Assembly (NCBI RefSeq): GCF_037975245.1
Contig: NC_092575.1
Coordinates: 11,705,001-11,769,000 of the forward strand
Source of the DNA: Apostichopus japonicus
Taxonomy: Eukaryota; Echinodermata; Holothuroidea; Aspidochirotida; Stichopodidae
Direction of reading: 5' to 3'
DNA length: 64,000 bases
Shown: positions 1 through 10,900 of the stretch, in pieces
Position numbering within the stretch: position 1 is the first letter of the stretch
How the letters are laid out: every line of letters starts with the position of its first letter
Position numbers and translations under genes: made by a program
The notes under the pieces: generated by a model
What the model was told of the DNA's origin: nothing
The model's input: the letters and a program-made list of their open reading frames with translations, nothing else
Database searches by the model: none

Positions 1-588
1 TTAAACCTTGGTGTTTGAGAAAACCATGACTTTTGTTTCGTTATCATTTCGGTTGACACACGTATATATTATTGCAATGTTTTTTTTTTTTACATTTTAT
101 CGGTTAAATGAAAAAGAAATTATACGTCAACGTTTGCTTCAATCGAATTTTTTAAGCAACAACGCAATATGTTTTACAATTATTAGATGAGCCGTTTACA
201 TTTCAGTAAAGGATTAGTTTGGACCGGTGCAAGACATGACTGGCTATTAAGTAATTAAGAAGTTTGTGAATGCATACCTCTTTCAGTTGCTCTGTTTTAT
301 TACATTTTATATTGCAGGTTTACTAAAGAAGGGACAAACTGATGTTGTTTTAATACAGAGAATACTAATTGCTAAATAAAAATAAAACAAAACTGTTAGC
401 AAACTGCTTATCCACTAAAGAGCCTGTGTAAATGACAAGCTTGTCATATAGCCTCTGAAGAAGACCCTGCTAGGATCGAAACGTCAGGCCAACTTTCTAT
501 TACACATGCTAATTCTATCAAAAATAATCTATTTTGATGAGAAATACTATACTCTATTTTATCTTAATTCCGAACACAACTGTTTTAG
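1..588. other. 5' flank or intron of the Ig-receptor gene
   Basis: I find no convincing coding exon here. The stretch is AT-rich and contains the hammerhead-like motif at 451-490. An ATG at 537 is in frame with the first Ig exon and would give a short hydrophobic start (MRNTILYFILI). However, a good 3' splice site (acaactgttttag) ends at 588, and all later exons of this gene use phase-1 junctions. A separate signal-peptide exon upstream, possibly outside the window, is therefore more likely. Confidence 0.5.
451..490 (+). ncRNA. hammerhead-ribozyme-like motif, copy 1 (retroelement remnant)
   Basis: Read 5' to 3', the motif has gcct, then CTGAAGA, then a small hairpin (gaccc / ggatc), then GAAAC, GTC and aggc. 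The outer gcct/aggc pair as helix I. CTGANGA and GAAA are the two conserved core strands of hammerhead ribozymes, and GTC is a classic cleavage triplet. With GAAACGTC, helix III would be only 2 bp with no loop, as in the minimal, dimer-acting hammerheads known from Penelope-like retroelements and retrozymes. One extra A lies between the core and helix II, so activity is doubtful. A related copy is at 15684-15726. Confidence 0.5.
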
Positions 589-744
589 GTACTAAAAGTG
601 TTTTGACAGACTGTACAAGCCACCAAAATGCACGAATCGGCAGTAGTTGGAAAATTGACTGCAGGCTACAAGGAGATTGGAGCGAAGTTAAATATTACCA
701 CGATAACCCAGTCGAAGGAAATTTACTAATTATGTCTAATCAAG
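589..744 (+). CDS. Ig receptor exon 1 (first half of Ig domain 1)
   Basis: Acceptor tgttttag precedes 589 and donor gtaagc follows 744. The exon encodes the B-strand Cys (KIDCRL) and runs to NLLIMSNQ. It is 156 nt with phase 1 at both ends. Confidence 0.75.
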
Positions 745-3700
745 GTAAGCCTTCAACATGTGGAAGAGTGAGTTATTTCCACGAGTATTAACCATTAATA
801 CACAATTCAATATAGTTATACATTATTCGATACATTTTTACTATTTCAATTCAGCTTTCTTTTTTTTTGCATGATTGCGTTATGATGACGGTGATAGTTT
901 ATAATGACTAACAGGACTTCATTAACTCTTAAAAAGTGTTTAACTTGACAATGTATATTTTTCAAAGAATAATTGATATCCCTTTTTATGAAAGTATAGG
1001 TAAAGTTAGAGGTAAAGGGAAAGGGAAAGGCGTGGGTTGACACAAGTGAGAACAATCAAGAGACAAAATGAAGCAATTTAATGATTGAAATATATAAAAC
1101 TAGGCAGGCAGATTGAATTTGTCTAATGAATAACGTGATTTACGTGGTTTGCCTTACACACAATATATCACAGTTCTTGTACGTCAACACAGCGAGACCA
1201 ATTGTTCAACCCGTGATCGAACAATACTGCTTACCTATACTCTTTTTAAAGGAAGGAAACGGCTGTTTACATATAGTGAGTAACCGCATCAGAACATCCG
1301 TGAAAAACATATTGCAAGGAAGTAATAATCCAAATGTAAACAATCAGTAACATTCCCTGCCCATATCCATATTATAGGTTTGTTCAGATATAATAAAAAG
1401 TTTGTGATTGCCAATATAAATATAAATAAATATTATATAAAGTATAATGTTTACATACATTATAGGAACTTGATATGACTTTTATATGGATTCCCTTCAT
1501 AAACTCCACATCAAATTTGAGATAATTCGAATATGGGCTGGATATAAAATCCATATAAAACTATTACATAATATAAGTTTCATAAGGTTAACAAAGTAGA
1601 ACCCTTATATAATTATATCAGACTTTATATAGCTTTTTCCGGATTCTATATATAATGTCCACATGAAACATTTATGAATTTGCTTTATATGGTTCATATA
1701 CAAATATCATGTTCAGTTTAAGGTTATATAAAATTCCCGATGCAACAGCAATATGTAGAAAATATAAGCTTTAAATGTAGTAAACCTTAGCAAGTTGTGC
1801 AGTACATGGGTCTGGTTTACAGTACTGTACATTACGATACCGAGATATATAACTGGATGCGTTGGAAATGCAGTAACTCTCCTAAATGTACACACCGTGG
1901 CTGTAGGCCTACTAATGTTACTGCTAGTAAGTAGTGCAGTGGGCCGTGGGCTAAGCTAATTCGTGAATACCGCACAATGCTACACTCTGTTGTAATATGT
2001 TTGTGACATGCTTTAACTAGTCAATAAACAAGCATAAGAGCAAAGAATTACTTATTCATTTGAGGGTTGTGGGTTGTTTTGAAACTATGAGTCTTTTTGT
2101 TTTAAATTTTGACAGGAAAGGCTAGATATGACATTATGAGTATGAAATGTTCTGACTGGAGAATCTTTTAACTTCTTTGACATTTTGGCTTGCTTTTTTA
2201 TGTCAGATATTATACGTCATCTCAATTCTACTCCACTTTCAAGATAACGAGCATAGATTTGGATTTGGGCGCGACATCAGTACGCTGGATATTGATGAAG
2301 ATGGCGCCATGGTTATCAACAATGTTACAACTGATCATATATCTTTGTATACGTTGATATACACCGACAGAGACGGACATGATTATCAACATGAATTTAT
2401 AATTATAGGTAATGCTAGTACCATTCATTTAAAGAGAACATTATTATAGAAACAATTTACCTAATATCGAGAAAGAAAAATGTTGATCTTGTTATTACTT
2501 CACGGTTAGGTACAGCAGCAAAGCATCATAAATGACGTTAAAAAATATATAAACTGAGAAAATGCAAACACGAATTTGCTTATACTGATTTACACGTAAA
2601 AACAAATTCCTTGAGCTATGTGATGAAAATTTGTATGATTGCAGAAGAATGTACCTTTGGAAATAAAAGAGCATTAAATGTGATTTTACTGACTCAAACC
2701 AATCAGGTTACAGCTTCCTCGTCGTTTTTACTTTTTTCACAGATTGTCCTGACATTACTGTTTACGCCCATCATGGATCCGACGCACTCATAAATTGTTA
2801 CTTCCCTCAGTCGCAAAGGGTTTTTTGGTACGATTCAACTTCACGTAATGCTCGACCAATCGCAAGTCTTGAAGGAGGCCGGAAGGCGGGGTCAGGAGTC
2901 TCTGCTGGGAAATACGATATTACCAATACCGGTGGTCTGCTGACAAGGAATACTACTTTCAGCGACGAAAAAACATACCGTGTTATAGTTATTGTATCCA
3001 ACATACATACATTAACAACAGATCAGGAAGTCGTTATTTATGGTAAGTCAGTGTTGTATATTAAGTTATGAGAATAACCCTAGCTGTAAACCGCGATTAT
3101 TTTGACCTGCCATAGAAATTCGGTCCTGAGATAATACCTACCAAACTCAGTAACATTTATGTACCATGTTATCCAGTTTTCTAAGAAAAAAATAGGTAAA
3201 TAGGCCTGAGTTGGAATGTATAAGTTATAGTTTCTAATGTGTTGTTTGTAGCAGGATCTTCTTCAACGACAAACGGAAATGAACACAGTTTCAATACGCA
3301 TTCGAATAAGATTCTGCCATGATCGACACTTCAGGTACCCTTACTTGTTTACGTAATCTGGTTTTCTAAGGGTTTCGTTTATTCTACAGCAAGCGTCGAA
3401 ACAGCGGTATTTTCAGTAGATGTTTGCGAGGGAAGAAACTTCTGTTTGGTGCAGCTGCAAGATCCGACATTTTTCATGTGTCGGGAAACAAATACAGGAC
3501 CTCATACGTTACTGAGCTGGACAAGGAACACATCAAACGGTACACGATTAGTTAATACTTCTAAGTCCTTTGATGGAAACATGTACGAGGCTTTCGTATC
3601 AACGAATGTAAATCTTAACTCGACAGACCGACTATATGTTTACATCTGTAACTCTATAATAGATATTCCAGCTAAGCCATTAAGACAAATAGTTGTAATG

Positions 3701-5965
3701 GTCGAAGATGAGAGTAAGGACTACATCACTACTCTGTTGAAACCGACATATTATAGGGCATATGATGACGTCAGGTTAGTCTGCACCAATGAGAATCCTT
3801 TGTTCATATTATGGAAAAGAAACCACGAAACTATTGGATACTACCACGAAGGCAAATCGGATGTATTGAAACCTGGCTACGAGCTTGGTAAGGATGGATC
3901 GTTGCTCATTACCAAATTCTCATATACACATGAAGGTGAATATGTTTGTATCTACAACAATGGTAAAGTCGAGGACGTAAAGCAACATAATATCAAGACC
4001 GTTGGTGAGTGCCTTTATTTTTGCAAATCTCTTAATTTATTGTATAATATACCCTTCTTGCGTTCTACTGACTATAAACAATACCGTTTGTTCCATTTTT
4101 CTTTTTCATATTGTTTTCCGAACATGTTCCTGGTTTTAACTTACTTTCATGGTGCATTTATCAGACGGGCCCAATATGAGGTACAACGTCATAACTAAAC
4201 GTTAATTGATCTGCTACATTAAGGTCTCAAAGTCACAGATAAATACTATTCATCAAAAAGCCTTGCTTCACATTAACTAGTTAGTGCAGTGTCATAGTAT
4301 TGCTAAAGCTAACTATATCATGACTAACAACCTCAAGATATAGAGGTATATTGTCTTTCTAATGAACAAACCTTTATCTTTATCATGCTAATCAATCGGT
4401 AGGTAGAACGCTTGGAATATATATTGCAATCTTCGTCGTATCCGTAGTAATAATAAAAAATAACAATCTGAAAATGAAAAACAAGTTAAGAACTATACCG
4501 TTTATAATTTTCTCTTCTTATGTCTTTATTCATTAGTTACACCAATCAATCCTACACCTTCTATCGTTGGGTGCTCAGAGCCATTGGATTGCACATTTAA
4601 TGTTACAAGCAGTGGATATCTGACATGTTTAATAGAGGGCGTTCTTCCAATCGTGTATCCGAAATGGATCCACGATGAATATATTTCTTCCAGAATTACA
4701 TTCAGTCGACCACAGCTAATAGTGAGAAATATTGGGTCTTTGTTTAACATATACTTGACTACTTACTACGAAATAACGACTGACCAGGTTTATGAAAGTG
4801 AGACAGACGAAGACTGGCAGACTTATGACGTCACAGCGTCCTGCTCTGTGAACTACGAGATTCTTGGGCAACACAAGACAGACGTTACGCTGCATCTCCA
4901 GAAACGTACTTCAGGTGACTTCATACAATGCATAGGCTTCATGAGGAGATAAACTGTTACTGTATGATGATGATAAAGGAGCTGTCAATTGAAATTAGAC
5001 CACCCCATTGGAGCTTGTTGAAACATTCTTTTTCTGGGTAGTGATCTTCAAGTAAAAATATATAGAAGGGAGAAGACTCATTTTTCAGCAGTTGGTTTTA
5101 AGTGTGGGGCGAAGGTGGGGGAGGGGGATATTTAAATGACATTTAAAGGAGAAGCCAATTCCCCAACCCATGCAGACTGATGTGATAAATATGCCTGTGA
5201 TGAATAACCCACATCACATAAATAAATCGTCCGTTTTAAATTATCGCACTGTAAACATATCGAGCTTCATAAATGACATAAAGATTATCCAAAACTAAAC
5301 GTAAAAGACCCCTCGTAGCACCCCCTTTTGGTTCCGAAATGACCGAATTTAATTATTTCAGAAAATCTAATACCATGTCTTAAGATACGGACAGTTACAT
5401 ATGGAGAGCAACATGGTATATTACCACAACCGTGACGTTAGGATTTTCTTTGCATTCAGAATAGTTACAGGCGACTCAAGGAAGTTGAAACTCACAAATC
5501 ATGCGTAGGATGTAAGTTTATGCGGATTAGCATTTTTCCAGCTTATGTTTAATTTTCAGCTACTAAGTGTGTATCAATCGTATTCGTCATATATTATATC
5601 TATCTTTTCGATTTGTTTCTTGCAGCTGTAACAGAGGATAGGATAAGAAAGAGGTTTGGAGGTAAGTTTAAACATGCTGATAATTTTGCTATATTTCATA
5701 TATTAACATGGTAAGTATAATTAGCACACTACATTTGATGCTATATTAGTGTTAACATGCGTTTCTCGTTTTTATTACAGTACATAATAACTGGCTGTGT
5801 GTCATCCTAGTCAGTGTAATGGCTGTCATTATGATTATTGTTTTTGGCTATTCAAAATGGCGAAATGGCAAAGCAGGAAATTGGACCTGTGTCGACAAGA
5901 ATACATCTGATGCCGAGAATACTTATAAGAACAACGGTGAAGACAACCCAGCCTTGACAATTTGA
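589..5965 (+). CDS. Immunoglobulin-superfamily type I membrane receptor (5 Ig-like domains), N-terminus incomplete
   Basis: Joining 589..744, 2244..2408, 2743..3042, 3390..4004, 4537..4914, 5626..5661 and 5781..5965 gives 610 codons plus stop. Every junction is phase 1, as is typical for Ig-family genes. Domain 1 is split over exons 1-2, domain 2 is exon 3, domains 3 and 4 share exon 4, and domain 5 is exon 5. A short charged linker exon follows. The last exon encodes a transmembrane segment (WLCVILVSVMAVIMIIVFGY) and a ~35-residue tail with no clear ITIM or ITAM. Domains 4 and 5 keep both Ig cysteines and the core Trp. Domains 1 and 2 keep the first Cys but have Leu or Val where the second is expected. 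N-glycosylation sequons are common (NVT, NTS, NST). The signal peptide is not identified. Ligand and specific family are unknown; a cell-adhesion or immune-type receptor role is inference from architecture. Confidence 0.85.
745..2243. other. Intron 1 of the Ig receptor; AT-rich stretch
   Basis: No coding signal is seen. Bases ~1381-1720 are strongly AT-rich with many tata/atataa words. Small open frames here have no recognisable domain. Confidence 0.5.
2244..2408 (+). CDS. Ig receptor exon 2 (second half of Ig domain 1)
   Basis: The acceptor ctccactttcaag ends at 2243. It was chosen over the AG at 2206 because only this one keeps the frame from exon 1. It encodes RFGFGRDIST and the late-strand motif TTDHISLYTLIY, where the usual YxC cysteine is Leu. 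The donor gtaatg follows 2408. Confidence 0.75.
2743..3042 (+). CDS. Ig receptor exon 3 (Ig domain 2)
   Basis: Acceptor cttttttcacag precedes 2743 and donor gtaagt follows 3042; it is 300 nt, phase 1-1. It has the Cys-Trp pair of an Ig core (INCYFP and VFWYDS), but SDEKTYRVIV has Val in place of the second canonical Cys. Confidence 0.8.
3390..4004 (+). CDS. Ig receptor exon 4 (Ig domains 3 and 4)
   Basis: The acceptor attctacag ends at 3389 and the donor gtgagt follows 4004; the exon is 615 nt, phase 1-1. Domain 3 has FFMCRE, LLSWTR and LYVYICNS. Domain 4 is the most typical: VRLVCT, FILWKRN, GSLLITKF and HEGEYVCIY. The open frame runs on into the intron to 4198, but that part looks non-coding. 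Confidence 0.88.
4537..4914 (+). CDS. Ig receptor exon 5 (Ig domain 5, constant-like)
   Basis: Acceptor tctttattcattag ends at 4536 and the donor gtgact follows 4914; 378 nt, phase 1-1. Motifs GYLTCLIEG, YPKWIHDE and YDVTASCSVNYE resemble an Ig C-type fold with both cysteines and the Trp. Confidence 0.83.
5626..5661 (+). CDS. Ig receptor exon 6 (juxtamembrane linker)
   Basis: A 36-nt exon between tttcttgcag and gtaagt encodes AVTEDRIRKRFG. It is phase 1-1, so it could be skipped without breaking the frame. RKR just outside the membrane is a possible basic cleavage site (inference). Confidence 0.75.
5781..5965 (+). CDS. Ig receptor exon 7 (transmembrane segment and cytoplasmic tail)
   Basis: The acceptor tttttattacag ends at 5780. 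A hydrophobic stretch of about 20 residues starts at NNWLCVILV. It is followed by basic KWRNGK (stop-transfer) and a hydrophilic tail ending NPALTI, with TGA at 5963-5965. Confidence 0.88.
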
Positions 5966-6160
5966 AAGGAGCTATACAATGTGATTGAATAATTACTGGG
6001 TTCAATTTTTAGTAGTTTATCATATTATACATCGACACAATGACTAACCACATTTATATTCGGTTAATAAGTAACAAGCCTATAATATTAGCAAGCACTT
6101 CTGTATAGAAATTTTGACTTTAGATAAGAATCAAATTTTCGAGTGCTTTGGAGTGACTTC

Positions 6161-6166
6161 AATAAA
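6161..6166 (+). terminator. Poly(A) signal AATAAA of the Ig receptor gene
   Basis: AATAAA lies 196 bases after the stop codon, in the expected place for the 3' end of this gene. Confidence 0.7.
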
Positions 6167-6189
6167 ATATCTATATTTGTATTACTAGT

Positions 6190-7350
6190 TTGTAGTTTAT
6201 TTGGAGTTTGGGTGGAGGGGGGGGGGGGCGGGGTTGTGCAAGGGTTCATTCGAATTTCCAAATTATATCTTTCGTTTTTCGCAAAATAGGGATAAATGGA
6301 CTCTTAATGTGAGAATTCCACAGCCTGAGATTTAAGAGAAAGAGAACTATATAAAACGGTAAGGGTCCATTTGTCATTTTTTATAACTTATCTCTTGTGA
6401 TAATATACGAATGAAATACTTTATCATTGAATTGTTTTCCACTAAATGCAGTTAGTAAGAAGAACTGTTTGTGGTACCTTTTGATGAAAGTCAACATATT
6501 TTGTAATTATAACCATGTAATTGTTTAAATCTTGTAAAATATGTCATGTAATAACTTAAGTTTATATATGTTATGGTATCTGCTCAACATAAACGGGTTA
6601 TGAAATCAATAACCGGACGTGTAGGTTAAATATTCGAAGATAAACTTGTTCATTTGCCTTGGTCGTTATTTCCATTCCTTTTTAATTAGGAGAGTGTGTA
6701 ATTGGGACTTATCTAGCGACATACTTTACATTGTATTAAATTTTGTACTTTACATTCCACTGCCGACGAGCATCCCAACGAGACCGAAAGTTATAATATA
6801 TTTTCTAACAAAGTACTCTTTATTTGTCAATATGAGTCATATCTTATTTCTCTGCTTTTGTCTAATAATATTTATTTAAATATTTTTATTTTGTCCGTGA
6901 CTTCTACGTAACGACAGTCCAGTTGTGTCGGTTCGTGATCAGTCGTTATAGCGCCATCACCAAATCTTGGGTATAAGCCAATAAAGCAAAGTTGCATGTC
7001 TTTGGTGACTGCAACTAGTGGATGGCCTCGTATTAGACAAAGCAGCTAGGTTGTCGAATGCAAAGAACGCAATTGTTTTATCCCCGACTGTTTGTCATGG
7101 ACACCTTGCTTGTACGATGGCAAGTTGTGCCATTGGACAGCGATGAAAGGATCACCTCTCTGTCATCCCTCTACCGCCTCCTAACGTTACATTGCTTTTA
7201 TTCAATGATATTTCCAACCGGAATTTTTCCAACCCTCGTTCACGCCCGCCCCCCCCCCCCCCTCCCAAACTCCCTCCTTACGAAAATTTACCAACACACG
7301 AAATGAAAGTTTTCAAATGAAACATAGAGAATAGGTGAGTATTCTTTCTA
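6190..7350. other. Intergenic region between convergent genes
   Basis: It separates the Ig receptor (+) from the avidin-like gene (-). It has poly(G) and poly(C) runs (about 6217-6229 and 7250-7262). Short open frames such as 6646-6879 match nothing I know. Confidence 0.5.
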
Positions 7351-7368
7351 TTTATTTATTAATTTATT
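7351..7368 (-). terminator. Poly(A) signal cluster of the avidin-like gene
   Basis: The + strand repeats tttatt here, giving overlapping AATAAA signals on the - strand about 460 bases past the avidin stop codon. Confidence 0.5.
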
Positions 7369-7670
7369 TTTTGTCCATCGATTTGGTCGTTTCACATCAG
7401 ACTTACATGTATACAGGGTGCACTTTGGCAATGAAAAGTATGTTATGTAAATACATAAGACAGTAGCGTTAGGTATTCCGTTAGCAGCGTATATAGTGAA
7501 CTAAACCAAGCGCATTCTATTAATAAGTTACAATACAAAATACTCCAGCACTCCACCAACCGCATCCCTTCCCAGACTAGGTATTAGTGATGTGCGCCAT
7601 ACGAGCGACAAAAGGCTCTTCCCTCTTCTCGCCCAGAATGAGAAATTCTCGATAATGAAATAATTATGTA

Positions 7671-7858
7671 CATAACTAGCAGGGTGAGTTACAAGAATTC
7701 CGTGATTGATCTAAAGTAACGTAACTAGCAGGGTGTGTTACAGGGATTCCGTGATTAACCCTGAAGTAACGTAACTAGCAAGGTGTGTTACAGGGATTCA
7801 GTGATTGACCTCAAGTAACCTAACTAGCAGGGTGTGTTACAGGGATTCCGTGGTTGAG
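7671..7858. repeat. ~50-bp minisatellite, 3.8 copies, overlapping the end of the avidin CDS
   Basis: Units begin at about 7671, 7721, 7771 and 7820 and contain taactagcagggtgtgttac followed by gattccgtgattga. The rightmost unit supplies the avidin stop codon and its last ~10 codons. Confidence 0.9.
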
Positions 7859-7923
7859 TTTGTTCGCATTCACCATCTTCTAAAGGAAGTTGTCTGAATC
7901 GAGTAAAACAATCCTGACCGATC
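7824..7923 (-). CDS. Avidin-like exon C (last barrel strand, tail and stop)
   Basis: The acceptor ttattattttcag precedes 7923. The split codon makes Arg, then IGQDCFTRFRQLP, followed by a Cys-rich hydrophilic tail ending NPCNTPC and TAG at 7824-7826. The tail is encoded within the minisatellite. Confidence 0.82.
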
Positions 7924-10900
7924 CTGAAAATAATAATGAAAGAGAAGATTTAAGTCAGTGATAGAAGACAAACGTGCAAGGTGTGGGGGGGGGGGGGTGG
8001 GGAGAGGAGGAGGGAGGCAGAAAAGAAAGTAGAGGTCATAATTTACATGCACAATGGAATGTAATTCTGCATTAGTCGAAGACACATCCATGTTACTGGT
8101 AACTTGATGTCCTGAAGGAAACTTTTTAAAGATCCTCTGTTCGCTTGCAATTGCTTTCGCATTCGGTACTGATATCTCCATATATCATAGTATTGTAGCA
8201 GAGAAGGGCCACACCATACAATTTGGGCGGGGTCTTTATCCCCTTCCCCAGAAAAAAAACAAAGGGTAGCTCAGCCCAAACCTCAACCACCCCACCCCCC
8301 CCCACCCCAGCACACACACCGGCAGACGGAATATTATCAAATGTACAGTACAAATGTATACAACATACGTGTGCGGCACAAACTAAACAGTTGTAAAGCT
8401 TCAACATTGATTCAAAAGTTGCAACATATAGCACCGTTTTTCATCCTAGGCACCCTCCCCTTGGAACCCATCCCATATACGATATATCACCTACAACCCC
8501 CCACCCCCGTTCACGGACGTTTTCTCTCGCAATAAGGTTAGCATTATCCAGTTAGCATTATAGGATTCATTTTAGGTACATAAAAATACAAATTTGGATG
8601 GTCGTCTTCGTTTTTCTGATTGCTACTGGAAATATTTATACTGAATAGAAGAAATTTATGGGGGGGGGGGGTCTCTGTGGAGGTTTAAACTGACTTGACA
8701 AAAAATATACTGAGGATAAACGTATCAATAGATTTGATGCACATGCCAGCTGTATGTGTTCTTTTAAGACAGATTTGATAAATATTACATTATTATATTA
8801 ACATAGAGTTAGTAAGTTGACGGAGTTCATAATCTTATTTGAAGTTTTAAGGAAGGTAGCAAATCGTGAAACTAATAACGAATTAACAAGCATATCAGAT
8901 ATTGTGATTGAACGCTTTACTTGTTTTACTCAGTTGTATTTCTAATCGTCTAACGTTCAATTCCGTTAATTGTCAAACATTTTCTTTTTATAAAATGTCT
9001 GACAATTAACGGAATTGGACGTGGTGGTACTATTCAGAAAAGTCACTATAGAAAGAACCTGGCCACGAAAAACCAAACAACAAAACGACTGATCCGCTCT
9101 CAACCCCAGTCCTCTTGCATCGAGACTGTGACTCTTTGATCATCGTAAGGTGTGTATAACCATTCCCCCAGAAAGGGAACAGATACTACACATGATCTTA
9201 GCCAAAAGGCTGAGAAGCGTTTGTTATGACACTAAGGCAGGCTCTACGCTAGCAGACTTAAGAAGAAAAACGAACCGACTTAAGGAAAGTTTAAAACGTT
9301 GTTTCGCACTGGAGGCCAGTTTGGATTTTAGTGACTCGTTTACTAGTTGGAGGTACTTTCAATTCTTCCTTGCATGTCTGTAGTTATCTATCAGAATTAT
9401 GTTTTATTTCCGTTATCGTCTGATCTTTGATCTCATATTTTAAAGTATACGTGTTATCGTCAGGTCGTTTTAGATATAATTGGAATGTTGGAGTGTTGAT
9501 GTTGACTTTGAGAAATAAGGTACATTCTCTGGTAATTTTTTGTAACAATCTGTCTAGATTTAAGCATTACTTCCGTAGAGCTTTGAATGGGTTTGTTCCG
9601 ACTATATTTCAAACTATTTCTGAAATGCAACCTATAAGCTTAATGGATTGTCACCTAACTAGTGTAACCACCCGACATACTTAACTGATTGTTTATAAGC
9701 ATACTTAAAGGAAGAGATGGCAAATTATGTTTAGACTATCGAAATGGTTTGGTTCAGTTCTTACAGATCATTCGTGTTTAAAGAGAGATACCCCCCTCTG
9801 TTCGCTTTGCAAAATTATGATCCACACCACAATTCTATGCAATTATCACAAGTATGCATTATGACGTATCATAGCAGCGTTTTGTGACATGCACCTCGTA
9901 AAGTCGTCTTACGAGAGCAAGGTGAAGACACATTTCCCACAGAAACGAGTCTGAAGAGCTACTGTAGATCAGGGAATCCAAATTGATAATAACGATTGCC
10001 AGATAGAAAAACACAAATTGGTTGGAGCAAAGTGCCAGAGCTAACCAGAATCTCAGAATACCTAGAATGGACAATGTTTCGTTTCGTTTTTTTTTCAATT
10101 ACATACACATAGGCGTACGAGGCGGGGCGCAGGGGGCAGACTGCCCCCCCCCCCAAAAAAAAAATTCCAGAGGACAAGAAATTCGGGCAAAAGTCCTGAA
10201 AAAATTCGGGCAGCCTAAGAGGAGAAAAATATATATATATATAAATATGCAGTAGCTTGCCCGAATCTTTTTCATATTTTTTGCCTGACAATTCCGTGGA
10301 GAGTGTTCTGTGTTATTTGTTTTGTGACATTAATATTAATATAGGCCTAATGATTTTCTTTATTTAGCATCATGATGCCCGAATATTTCCGTGTAACACC
10401 ACCGTAAGCGCAGCTCGTCTGGGCTACCACGCTTTTTGCACTATCGCCCAAAATTATTAACAGGGAACGCCGCTCACAATCGTGGTGACATGCATGCATG
10501 GAGATTAGCAGTCTCTTTGAAGTGAAAAAACCGCAGTAAACATTTTTTCTAACTAGTCAACTGTATACCTGGACATCCCCGACATGAGTGTATACAAGAA
10601 ACATTTTCTTTTTCATGGATGGTGGGGGGGGGCCTACAAGCCTAAAAGTACAGGTTTATCATATTCTTTGTTATTTTTTATACTTTTTTGTGAGACAAAT
10701 TGCAGTGTCACCCGACACAGCGACATTTTCCCGCCTACAATATATGTTTTTTTTCTGGAGGTAGCTGAGTACTGTGTTAAAATAATAAATACCGTAACTA
10801 AATAGGAGCTTAAAAACTATACTGTCCTATTTTTCCCCTTCAAAGTGATTTTACCATTTTTCTTCTTCTAATTTACCAAATTTTGGGGGAAGTGTAAATT

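Noticed and set aside
2207-2243. Upstream start for Ig exon 2 at the AG ending 2206
   Set aside because: This choice would shift the frame relative to exon 1 and hit a stop; the AG at 2243 fits.
3252-3336. Possible extra Ig-receptor exon between tttgtagcag and gtaccc
   Set aside because: It contains an in-frame TGA in the phase needed, and the flanking exons already join in phase without it.
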